Assembly: GCA_946122785.1 (NCBI GenBank)
Contig: CAMGYJ010000011.1
Location: 6,882,001 to 6,946,000 of the forward strand
DNA: 64,000 bases
Direction: 5' to 3'
Source of the DNA: Linum tenue
Taxonomy: Eukaryota; Streptophyta; Magnoliopsida; Malpighiales; Linaceae
A program made the position numbers and the translations under genes. Positions 44,890 to 54,260 of this stretch are shown here, in pieces; position 1 is the first letter of the stretch; every line of letters begins with the position of its first letter. The notes beneath the pieces are model-generated. The model was not told the origin of the DNA. It made no database searches and saw only the letters and a program-made list of their open reading frames with translations.

Positions 44890-45993
44890 TAAAAAATAGG
44901 GTGTGCCTACGGTGACATGCATGTCACGGTGACTTGCACTTTCCGGTCGACCTCAGTTAGGATTAGGTCGACCTCACATAGGATTCGGTCGACCTCATAT
45001 AGGATCCGGTCGACCTCATTTAGGATTCGGTCGACCTCATATAGGATCCGGTCGACCTAATATGTTGTTTCAGTGTAAAAACAGTTCATGGTGCCTACTT
45101 TGGATATTCATATCATACAATTGGCTAGATGGAAATTGAAGACTAATGACTTGTTTTGAAGCTGGAGTGTCCCTCTACATATTGAAGTGATTGAGAGCTC
45201 GATAGGAAGTCCAGAAGACCATTTTTGAACCTCATCAAAAGGCTATGCCAAAACTGGGAAACTGCCTAGAAATGGCTAAGTCTGGAAACGTGTTTGTGAA
45301 GCCTATTTTTGAGCTCAATTCGAGAAGCATGAATGCGAGTCGAGTCCAGGAGCCTCTGCCACGTTAAATTAGTTATGTTTTTATACAAATTCAAGGAATT
45401 GGATGAAAGATTGGATATATTTAAGGCTTCAAACAAAAGGGTCGAAGTTGCTACGAAGGCTGTTTTTCTGGCAGACTTCGAGCACAAGCAAGCTGCCAGA
45501 AAACAGCCTTCGTAGCAACTTCGAGCCTTTTGTTTGAAGTCTTAAAGATATTCAATCTTTCATTCGATGTCTTGACTTTGTATAAAAAAATACGTAATTT
45601 AACGTGGTAAAGGCCCCTGAACTTGACTCGCATCCATGCTTGTCAAATTGAGCTCCAAAGTAGGCTTGACAAACACGTTGCCAGACTTGGCCATTTTCAG
45701 GCCGTTTCCCAGTTTTGGCATAGCCTTTTGGTCAGGTTCAAAAATGGTCTTCTGGACTTTCTATTGAGCTCCCAAGTACTTTAATGTGTAGAGGGACACT
45801 TCAGCTTCAAAACAAGCCTTTAATCTCCAATTTCCATCTAGCCAATTGTAAGATATGAATCTTCAAAGTAGGCACCATGAAACTGTTTGTACACTGAAAC
45901 AACTGATTAGGTCGACCTGATCCTATATGAGGTCGACCGAAAAGTGCATGTCACCGTGACATGCATGTCACCGTAGCAAAGTCCTAAAAAATA
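44890..45993. mobile_element. foldback element: near-perfect 1.1-kb hairpin with 9-bp target duplication
   Basis: The element 44899-45984 consists almost entirely of two inverted arms, about 576 bp (44899-45474) and 492 bp (45493-45984), around an 18-nt loop (ACTTCGAGCACAAGCAAG). The arms differ by scattered substitutions and by extra GTCGACC repeat copies in the left arm. Termini are GGGTGTGCCTACGGTGAC and, in reverse, GGACTTTGCTACGGTGAC. Perfect 9-bp repeats TAAAAAATA flank it (44890-44898 and 45985-45993), as expected of a Mutator-type insertion. No protein coding. If transcribed it would give a long double-stranded RNA. Confidence 0.9.
44943..45060. repeat. 22-bp tandem repeats containing the palindrome GGTCGACC
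   Basis: Five to six copies of TCGGTCGACCTCATATAGGAT and close variants. The opposite arm of the foldback element (45911-45941) keeps only about two. Confidence 0.9.
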
Positions 45994-46308
45994 AACATAA
46001 GATTAATCTTCCATAAATGCAATGGAGAGAGGACGGGCGACGTGGTGGCGGCGGAGCAGCGGTGGAAGCTGCTAGGAGCGCTGGAGAAATGCGACATGGA
46101 TTTGTAGGTGTTGAAGGAGATGATCGACGAGCCGACGAGGTGAAGAAGTGGTTCGGTGGTGGATCAAAAGTCGGTGACGATTGGTCTGCAGGGTGCTACA
46201 ATTCGTTTGCGGTAGTGACGGGGAATGATAACAAATAAGCCGAGCTGGAGAAGAATCCGAGCGGGGAACGATTCGTCACTCCCCCGCATCATCATCATCA
46301 AAATTTAT

Positions 46309-46650
46309 TTATTTTTTATTGAAATGGATTGAAAGCAGATGGAGGTTCAAGAGATGGCAGAGCTCGATTGGGATTTTGCCAGTCAAGTCATTGTGATCGA
46401 CTTGCAACATGGTGAGATTCGAACAGGCGGAGAGGTTTGCAGGGATCGTGCCGGAGATGGAGTTTGGACCACGGCTCCTGGAGGCGGCCGAGCTAAGACG
46501 GTATCTCGTCGGTGTTGTTGTGTGGGTTCCTGGATATGAGCTCTGGCGAGCCAATTTATTGGGAGGTAATTTGAGCTTGGGTCCGAACGTGCTGATATGT
46601 GAGAGAAAGTGATTGATCAATGAGAAAATTAATAGTGGGTAAATTAGCAA
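46309..46650 (-). pseudogene. LRR receptor-like protein fragment
   Basis: Minus-strand frame including NSISGTIPANLSACSNLTML and VDHNDLTGKIPIELCHLLNL, two leucine-rich repeats of the plant extracellular type (xxLxxLxxLxxNxLTGxIPxxL). No signal peptide, transmembrane or kinase part is attached. It lies in the original interior of the 10-kb MULE, so it is probably captured host sequence. Confidence 0.65.
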
Positions 46651-46759
46651 CTTGCATCACCTTATGATGTGCTCATTCCTTTTCAGTCATTTACTTGCTT
46701 CTCCGTGTTCTTATTAATCTAATGAAGTTTAGCCACTATCAATTCGTCAAAATCATCAA

Positions 46760-47041
46760 TATTAGCGGACATGGGCCTCCAGCCCATCATGGGCTCGTCC
46801 GCACTTCAGCTAGCCGAGCAAGAGCCCACTGCATCACAAGTCTCATTTACTTGCCCTAGCTGTTTTCCCTCTGTTGATGAATGTAAGGGTATAAAACCCA
46901 ATGTAAGGCCAATGGCCGCCTCAACAAACTGATCAATAAGAAATCAGCCGGAGAGTTGAGCTCTCCCGTGGACTAGTCCCGATATCGGGGAAACCACGTA
47001 AATCTCGTCTTGTTCTTCTCTTAGCTTCTGCAAATTTTACA
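46760..47041 (+). repeat. 5' LTR
   Basis: Contains a TATA-like GGGTATAAAACCC at about 46888-46900 that likely positions transcription start, and a conserved CCCGATATCGGGG palindrome near 46978. Confidence 0.93.
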
Positions 47042-47053
47042 TGGTATCAGAGC
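47042..47053 (+). other. retrotransposon primer-binding site
   Basis: TGGTATCAGAGC immediately after the LTR, the standard Copia site for initiator methionine tRNA priming. Confidence 0.9.
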
Positions 47054-47079
47054 TGTGATCCGTACACAGCGTTTGCAAC

Positions 47080-50000
47080 ATGTCAGGCAACGACTCTACC
47101 CTTGAGACGCCAAACTCGGGCAAGTCGATTGCTTCTGATTCTGGTGGCGACAAAGAGCTTGATGCTCAAAGCCCCTTTTTCATTCCAAATTCTGATTCTA
47201 CTGGACACCTGCATGTCAGCAGCGTATTAACTCCGACCAATTATGGGGAGTGGGTTCTTGAGATGACTGATGCTCTCGTCACCAAGAACAAAGTCGTCTT
47301 TGTTGATGGTACTCTCTCTCGTCCGCAGGGCACTGGTGCCTCGTTGCTGGCTTGGATGCGGTGTGACGCCCTGGTCAAGGGTTGGTTGCGCACTGCAATG
47401 GATCCGGAATTACGGAGTAGTGTCATGCACGCTAAAACGGCTCAAGAGATATGGGAGGACCTTCGAGATCGTTTTAGCAGAGGCAATCTGACCCGTGCGT
47501 ATGAATTACGTCGACATGTAAGTTTTCTCCAGCAAGAAAAGCAATCTGTTTCTAGCTTTTATACAAAGCTTCGCAAGGCTTGGGAAGAGACACAGTCCAT
47601 CCTGCCGCCTCCCATCTGCTCTTGTGGACGTCAATGCCGCGATCAGAATGAGAGTTTGAGACTCTTTGATTTTTTGTTGGGGCTCGATGATTCTTTTGCA
47701 ACTGTCCGCAGTCAGATCCTTTCCATGCCGGTCCCTCCATCATTACCCGAGGCCTTCCGGATTGTTTATAATGATGAACAACAACGAACGTTGACTCAGA
47801 ACCGCAAGCCTCTCCCAGAAGCAGCAGCGTTCGTGACCCAAGGATCATCAGATCGCGGCGCTAATGGCGCCCGCAATACACGTGATCGAGGATCTGCCGA
47901 CAAGGACACCCGAATTTGTACTCACTGCCTCAAACCTGGGCATCTGCGTGAGACATGTTATCAGCTAATCGGCTACCCTTCCCGCGACAAACAAGGAGAT
48001 GGACAAAATCGTCGTAAGGGTCGTGATTCTGGAAGGGATGCAGGCCGAGATGGTGGAGCTGCTCGCGGGCGCAGTCGTGAGCCACGGGCATCTCAAGTGG
48101 AGCAGGAATCGAGCCCTGTTTCTGGTTTTAGCGCCCAGCAGCTTGAGCAGCTGAAACGCTTTTTTGGCTCACATTTCTCCTCGGCCACAGATCCCGCAAG
48201 TCACATGGCCGGTACGTTTTCTTTCTCTGATCACAGTGAATGGATTATAGATTCCGGGTGCAATGAACATATCACTATGGATGGTGATATTCTTACTTCG
48301 GATCATCATATTTTATCTACTCAACCTGTGCGCATTCCGAATGGCGCTAGTATTCCGGTTAAACGCATTGGTTCAGTTAAATTGAGTGATGGGATGACAC
48401 TGGGTCGTGTTTTACATGTTCCGGAATTTCGTTGCAACCTCTTATCAGTTAGCAGACTTTGTCAAGAACATCGTGTTGCCGTAATCTTCCTCGATGATTT
48501 TTGCATTATACAGGACTTACACTCCAGGAACGTGATTGGGAAGGGGGAGATTCGTGATGGACTCTATTTTCTGCAGTTGTTTGGTTGTCGTGGTGCTCGA
48601 GTTAATGCTGTCGACAAGGCTCCTGCACTACCTTGGCACGAAAGGTTGGGACACCCTTCATTGGAGGTTATGACCAAGCTTCGAGATCAGCTTCCTGCTT
48701 CTGCAGTTTCGGCCCCTAGTATTTGTCATCCTTGCTCTCGTGCTAAGCAAGTTAGGACCAGTTTTCCTGTTAGTGGCATTCGGACTACCTCTTGTTTTGA
48801 GATGTTGCACATGGATATTTGGGGAGGGTATAACACTCCCTCTTACAGTGGTGCTTATTATTTTTTGACAATCGTTGATGATTTCAGTCGTGGAGTATGG
48901 ATTTATCTTATAAAGTTCAAATCTGATGTTGGGAGGTACATCCAATTGTTTTGCAATTTAGTTCGCACTCAGTTTGGTAAACAGGTGAAGAAGATTCAAA
49001 CTGATAATGGTTCTGAGTTTGGAACTCTGCTGCTGCGTGATTTCTATGAAAAGGAAGGGATTCTATTGCAAACTTCTTGCACCGACACGCCCCAACAGAA
49101 TGGGGTGGTCGAGCGCAAGCATCGCCATCTTCTAGAGACAGCGCGTGCATTGAGGTTTCAGGCCTCCTTACCTATTCGATTTTGGGGTGAGTGCATACTT
49201 ACTGCAGCATACTTGATCAACCGACTCCCCACCACAGCTACGGGCCGCACTCCTTACGAGGTTGTTTTTGGTAAGCCGGCTAGTTACTCTCACTTGCGAG
49301 TCTTTGGGTGCCTCGTATACAGCAAGGATACTCACTCACATCTGGATAAATTTGCTGAACGAGGTCGGGCATGTGTTTTCATGGGCTATGCGGCTAGTCA
49401 GAAAGGTTATCGTGTCTATGATTTGGCGAGCAAGAAAATTATCACAAGTCGTGATGTGATCTTTCATGAATCTACTTTCCCCTTTCAATCTGGCACCTCA
49501 CAGCAGATTCATTGGGTTCCCGGTAGTGATTTTCCTCGGCAGACTGCAGATTTGGAAGATGAACTAGTAATGGCTGATCCTAATCCAGCACTGCCGTCGC
49601 TCACGGGCTGCCCAGCTGGGCTTCATCAGGAGGCGCCCTCTCTCGGGCCTGATCATTCGTCCTCCTCACGTGGGACTCCTCCCCCCGCTGAACCCAGTCC
49701 ATCTCCCACTCCAGCTCGCCCGAATTCACCTTCACCTCCCTCACCTCCGCAGTTGCGACGAGGTGACAAAGTTCGTGTTCCCCCGAAGCGCCTGGATGAT
49801 TACTACACAGGTCATGATGCTCATTCTGTGCGTCATCCTATTTCGAACCATCTCTCATATGCCAAGTTGTCTTCCTCTTACTGTGCTTTTCTTGCTGCAG
49901 TTGCCCATAATCCAGAACCTCGCACATTTCGTGAGGCCTTCTTGCATGAATGTTGGCGACGTGCCATGGCAGCCGAGGTGCTGGCCCTTGAAGAAAATGG

Positions 50001-51630
50001 CACGTGGAGCCTAGTAATGCTACCGCCCGGAAAGCGTGTGATTGGAGCGAAGTGGGTTTACAAAATTAAGTTCTATCCCGATGGCACTGTGGAGCGTTAC
50101 AAGGCCCGACTTGTCGCCAAGGGTTACACGCAGATAGAAGGGGTGGATTTTCATGATACTTTTGCGCCAGTCGCTAAACTGGTTACTGTTCGATGCCTTC
50201 TAGCCGTTGCTGTCAGCAAAGGATGGTACATTCATCAGCTCGACGTGAACAACGCATTTCTTCACGGTGATTTGGATGAAGAAGTTTATATGCGCATTCC
50301 CGAGGGTTTTGCTGCTCCTGGCGACACACGTGTTTGTCGGCTTCATAAGTCCATTTATGGGCTCAAACAAGCTTCACGAAATTGGTATCACAAATTCACA
50401 ACTGCTCTTTGTGAATTGGGGTTCCGTTCGTCACCTGCAGATCATTCTATGTTTGTTTTTCACCGGGGGAGTACTCACGTCGTAGCACTTATTTACGTTG
50501 ATGACGTTGTGCTGACTGGGAATGATCTCGCATTCATCTCTCGTGTTAAGAGTTTTCTACATTCTCGCTTCACCATCAAGGATCTAGGTGATTTGAGATA
50601 TTTCTTGGGCATTGAAGTTGCCCGGTCACCAGAAGGGATGGTTCTCAGTCAGAGAAAGTATACCCTTGATATCCTTCATGACTCTGGCGTCATGGCTAGT
50701 CGCCCCAGTGCTTTTCCGGTCGAGCAAAACCATCGCCTCACCCAGCTTGCTCCTGCCGACCACCCGGACCCTGCATCATATCGTCGATTGGTTGGCCGTT
50801 TACTTTACTTGACTGTTACTCGGCCTGACATCACGTATGCCGTTAACATCCTCAGTCAGTTCGTCCGTGCCCCCACTCAAGCACATATGGATGCTGGTAA
50901 TAGGCTTCTTCGCTACTTGAAAGCCGCTCCTGGACAAGGACTGTTCTTTCCTGCGACTAACACTCTTGATCTTGTGGCCTATTGTGATGCCGATTGGGGA
51001 GGTTGTCAGTCTACTCGGCGCTCCACTACAGGCTATGTCATCACTCTTGGGGGTGTGCCTGTTTCTTGGCGCACCAAGAAACAACAGGTTGTTGCCCGTT
51101 CCTCTACTGAAGCAGAATACCGCGCCATGGCCAGCACAGTTAGTGAGGTAATCTGGTTACGGTGGCTTCTCAAGGAGCTCGGTGTCTCTTCACACGGCCC
51201 AACTCCTCTTCACTGTGACAACCAAGCAGCTCTTCATATAGCTGCTAACCCGGTGTTTCATGAGCGCACCAAACATGTCGAGATGGACTGCTACTTTGTT
51301 CGTGAACGTGTTCAATCTGGCGAGATTACTCCCATGAAGATCAATTCACATCTGCAGGTTGCTGACATGTTTACTAAAGGTTTAGGTGCCGAGCGTTTTC
51401 ACTTCCTCTTGTCCAAGCTGCAGGTTCGTAATCTTCACGCTCCAGCTTGCGGGGGCGTATTAGCGGACATGGGCCTCCAGCCCATCATGGGCTCGTCCGC
51501 ACTTCAGCTAGCCGAGCAAGAGCCCACTGCATCACAAGTCTCATTTACTTGCCCTAGCTGTTTTCCCTCTGTTGATGAATGTAAGGGTATAAAACCCAAT
51601 GTAAGGCCAATGGCCGCCTCAACAAACTGA
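47080..51630 (+). CDS. Copia gag-pol polyprotein
   Basis: A single uninterrupted 1516-codon frame from ATG 47080. In order: gag (DUF/UBN2-type) to about residue 260; CCHC knuckle CTHCLKPGHLRETC at about 280; aspartic protease (WIIDSGCNEH, Asp near 391); a pre-integrase zinc-binding stretch (WHERLGHPS); integrase core with its acidic residues in HMDIWGG, QTDNGSEF and NGVVERKHRHL; reverse transcriptase (IGAKWVYKIKF, catalytic YVDD near 1139); and RNase H (YCDADWGG, SSTEAEY, HCDNQAA). All standard domains are present in Copia order. The frame does not stop at the polypurine tract: it continues through it and ends at 51630, so the last 57 or so residues are encoded by the 3' LTR. The start is placed at the first ATG after the primer site. 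Confidence 0.95.
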   Translation: MSGNDSTLETPNSGKSIASDSGGDKELDAQSPFFIPNSDSTGHLHVSSVLTPTNYGEWVLEMTDALVTKNKVVFVDGTLSRPQGTGASLLAWMRCDALVKGWLRTAMDPELRSSVMHAKTAQEIWEDLRDRFSRGNLTRAYELRRHVSFLQQEKQSVSSFYTKLRKAWEETQSILPPPICSCGRQCRDQNESLRLFDFLLGLDDSFATVRSQILSMPVPPSLPEAFRIVYNDEQQRTLTQNRKPLPEAAAFVTQGSSDRGANGARNTRDRGSADKDTRICTHCLKPGHLRETCYQLIGYPSRDKQGDGQNRRKGRDSGRDAGRDGGAARGRSREPRASQVEQESSPVSGFSAQQLEQLKRFFGSHFSSATDPASHMAGTFSFSDHSEWIIDSGCNEHITMDGDILTSDHHILSTQPVRIPNGASIPVKRIGSVKLSDGMTLGRVLHVPEFRCNLLSVSRLCQEHRVAVIFLDDFCIIQDLHSRNVIGKGEIRDGLYFLQLFGCRGARVNAVDKAPALPWHERLGHPSLEVMTKLRDQLPASAVSAPSICHPCSRAKQVRTSFPVSGIRTTSCFEMLHMDIWGGYNTPSYSGAYYFLTIVDDFSRGVWIYLIKFKSDVGRYIQLFCNLVRTQFGKQVKKIQTDNGSEFGTLLLRDFYEKEGILLQTSCTDTPQQNGVVERKHRHLLETARALRFQASLPIRFWGECILTAAYLINRLPTTATGRTPYEVVFGKPASYSHLRVFGCLVYSKDTHSHLDKFAERGRACVFMGYAASQKGYRVYDLASKKIITSRDVIFHESTFPFQSGTSQQIHWVPGSDFPRQTADLEDELVMADPNPALPSLTGCPAGLHQEAPSLGPDHSSSSRGTPPPAEPSPSPTPARPNSPSPPSPPQLRRGDKVRVPPKRLDDYYTGHDAHSVRHPISNHLSYAKLSSSYCAFLAAVAHNPEPRTFREAFLHECWRRAMAAEVLALEENGTWSLVMLPPGKRVIGAKWVYKIKFYPDGTVERYKARLVAKGYTQIEGVDFHDTFAPVAKLVTVRCLLAVAVSKGWYIHQLDVNNAFLHGDLDEEVYMRIPEGFAAPGDTRVCRLHKSIYGLKQASRNWYHKFTTALCELGFRSSPADHSMFVFHRGSTHVVALIYVDDVVLTGNDLAFISRVKSFLHSRFTIKDLGDLRYFLGIEVARSPEGMVLSQRKYTLDILHDSGVMASRPSAFPVEQNHRLTQLAPADHPDPASYRRLVGRLLYLTVTRPDITYAVNILSQFVRAPTQAHMDAGNRLLRYLKAAPGQGLFFPATNTLDLVAYCDADWGGCQSTRRSTTGYVITLGGVPVSWRTKKQQVVARSSTEAEYRAMASTVSEVIWLRWLLKELGVSSHGPTPLHCDNQAALHIAANPVFHERTKHVEMDCYFVRERVQSGEITPMKINSHLQVADMFTKGLGAERFHFLLSKLQVRNLHAPACGGVLADMGLQPIMGSSALQLAEQEPTASQVSFTCPSCFPSVDECKGIKPNVRPMAASTN

Positions 51631-51739
51631 TCAATAAGAAATCAGCCGGAGAGTTGAGCTCTCCCGTGGACTAGTCCCGATATCGGGGAAACCACGTAAA
51701 TCTCGTCTTGTTCTTCTCTTAGCTTCTGCAAATTTTACA
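51458..51739 (+). repeat. 3' LTR
   Basis: Same 282 bp as the 5' LTR with no difference that I can see. It encodes the C-terminal tail of the polyprotein frame up to 51630. Confidence 0.93.
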
Positions 51740-52234
51740 AATTCCAGCTCTGGGGAAAGAAGGGGAAATCACCGCCACCCACCCCATCACCATCATCGGA
51801 CTATCCTGCTCCAGCTCCGTCGAAGAAGAAGAAGATCAACAGCCCCTTGCCGATTTCGACGAACCCCTCCAGCGCGCCCACAACGAACGGCCCTTCCCTC
51901 TCGAGATTTAGTCCTCTCCCTCCCGCAACTCATATTTGCCCTCGTCCAAGAGCTTCTTGATGATGGCGGCATCGGAGGTGCGGTTGCAGTTGTGGCGCAC
52001 GGATTAGATGAGGAAATGAACTCGGAAAGGCGGGAGTCGGGGTAGACGACGACTAGGATGGGGCTGCTGGGGATTTCTCCGTGGATTCAACGATTTTAGC
52101 TGCAGAAGGGGAGTAGGAAAGGAAAGGGAAGGAAGATGGCAGAGATGGTGGGGATGTCCAAAATGTCATGTTGGAAGGAAGCCCCACGATGGAAGCGGTC
52201 GCGCCGGCTGGGAGTGTCTCGACGATGAAGGATA
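51740..52234. other. original interior of the 10-kb MULE, right part
   Basis: About 500 bp of GC-richer, gene-like sequence between the Copia 3' LTR and the nested MULE. It has short frames on both strands but no recognised domain. It may be the continuation of the captured host DNA seen at 45994-46759. Confidence 0.4.
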
Positions 52235-53269
52235 TGGTAAGGGGGGACGGGATACAATAACAACACCCTATCTGTTGTTAGGGTAACAACATGATTCATT
52301 AAGGGCAAAACTGGAAACTTACAATAAAAGTAATAAAAATAAAAATTAATGAGATCCCCAAATTTCAATTCCCCTCTGCTCTGTTCTCCATCGCAATCGT
52401 TCTCCTCCGACTGCAATCTATGAGATCCCCAAAATTCCAACTCTCCTCCGGCGGAGAAACCCTACTCCGGCGCCGATAAAGGTCAGTACACAGAGGACGA
52501 TTCTTCTCCAACGGCTTTGATCTGGACTGGACCTCCATCACTTACAGGGCCGATTCTTCTCCAACGACTTCGATCTGGGCTGGATCTCCTTGCAGCGACC
52601 GGAATGATTCTACCATTCTTTTTCCGTCCAGAGCTTCCCGACAACCGGCGACAGCAGCAGCGGCCAAAGATAGGAGATAGATGGAGTTCGCGACGGTAGC
52701 GACAGAAAGAAGTGATGGTGCCGGGAGAACGGAGAAGGCGGGGAGAGTGGGAAGCGGCATAGGCTTCATTGTCGCCGGAGACAGCCGGAGGAGATTTCCT
52801 TCGCTCCGATTTGCCTTGCATGTTCCTTGCGCGGCCGCCGCCGTTCTGTCCGCTTCGTCAATCCACCGAATCTAGCAGCTGCAGAAACCCAATTGCCCCT
52901 TTCGACGACAAATCTCTGGCGTTGCTCGGATCGTCATCACTCTTCTTCAACGTTTGCAGGCTGGTGGGACGGCTCTGAATCCCCGACGACGTGCGTCCCC
53001 TCTCTTCATTTGTGATTCGTTTCTTTCTCCAGAAAGTGGTGAGAAAGAGAAGGAAGGAAGAAATTGAGTTACAGTTACCTTTTTTCTTTTTCTTTTTGGT
53101 AATAGGACACCGTAACAGAATAGGGAGAGAAGAAATGAGGTTATTATTAAAATTGGACTTTTGGGAAGATACTAAGGATTGAAAGAAAATTGGGTTTCGG
53201 ATTTCCGGAATATTATTGAAATTTTGATGTTTTAAGCAAATCAGAAACTTGTTAATACAAATCATGAAT

Positions 53270-54010
53270 ACGGTAAAACAAACTTAAAAAACATAAGAGA
53301 AACCTCCTAATTCAGACCACAAATCTCTTAAACCATATTAGAAACTTCACAAAGCAAATCACGAATATTTTACAAGTACACCATAAATCTCTTAATGCAA
53401 ACAAAAAACGCGATAAAGCAACCCACAAAAAGCGTACCAAAAACCTACCAACGCATACCACAAATTCCCTAAAACAAACAAGAAATCTCACAAATCAAAC
53501 CATAAATATTTTGAAAAGCACACCAGAAACCCCTTAATGCAAACCACAAACACGGTAAAGCAAACCACACAAAACAAACCAGAAACGTCCTAATGCAGAC
53601 CACAAATATATTAAAACAAACCAGAAACCTCGCAAAGCAAACCACAAAAGTTTCGAAAGCACACCAGAAACTTCTTAGTGCAAACCAGAAACCTCCTAAT
53701 GCATACCACAGATCTCCTAAAACAAACCACAAACATCACAAAGCAAACCACAACATTTGCGAAAGCACACCAGAAACCTCCTAATGCAAACCACAAACAC
53801 AGTAAATCAAACCACAAAAAAGCAAACCAGAAACGTCCTAATGCAGACCACAAATATATTAAAACAAACCACAAACCCCTCAATGCAAACCACAAAATTT
53901 TTGAAAGCAAACCAGAAACTTCTCAATGCAAACCACAAATACGATAAAGCAAACCATAAAAGGCATAAAAAAATATGAGAAACCAAACCATAAATCTCAC
54001 AATGCAGACC
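53270..54010. repeat. A/C-rich minisatellite
   Basis: Degenerate tandem units of about 22-26 bp built on AAACCACAAA and AAACCAGAAAC, with recurring phrases such as CACACCAGAAAC and CTAATGCAAACCACAAA. They form a loose higher-order repeat of roughly 190-200 bp. One strand is nearly free of T-G alternation, so long open frames arise as artefacts on the other. Confidence 0.85.
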
Positions 54011-54260
54011 ATTATATCCGGTGATCGTTGACCGTTGACCGGTCAATGAAGACCGTTGACCGGTCAACAAACTTCGTTGACCGAACTCCGGTGACCGTCA
54101 GTGAGCAGATTCCGACACCGATAGGCATATTCCGGTCCCGATGACTAGATTCCGACGCCGGTAAGCATATTCCGGCCACAACATAGCATATTCCGGCGAC
54201 AAAAAACATATTCCGGTGACCGGCGACCATTTTCCGGCGACCGGTGGCAGAATTCCGGCG
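54010..54260. repeat. clustered TTGACCGGTCAA palindromes and ATTCCGG repeats
   Basis: Near 54020-54080 GTTGACCGGTCAA recurs with spaced TTGAC cores. From 54105 to 54260 a short unit of the form CATATTCCGG(T/C)GACCG repeats imperfectly about eight times. Confidence 0.8.

Larger units (their letters stand above)
46760..51739 (+). mobile_element. complete Copia LTR retrotransposon, identical LTRs
   Basis: Two 282-bp LTRs (46760-47041 and 51458-51739) appear identical base for base by eye. The LTRs run TATTAGC...TTTTACA, that is TA...CA and not the usual TG...CA. The primer-binding site TGGTATCAGAGC (complementary to initiator Met tRNA) follows the 5' LTR directly, and a G-rich tract GCTTGCGGGGGCG precedes the 3' LTR. 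One open polyprotein frame fills the interior. Flanks ATCAA (left) and AATTC (right) do not match, so no target duplication is visible. Confidence 0.95.

Noticed and set aside
53469..54070. Several Leu/Phe/Val-rich frames resembling membrane proteins
   Set aside because: They are translations of the A/C-rich minisatellite. The regular repeats of the same few residues follow the DNA period.
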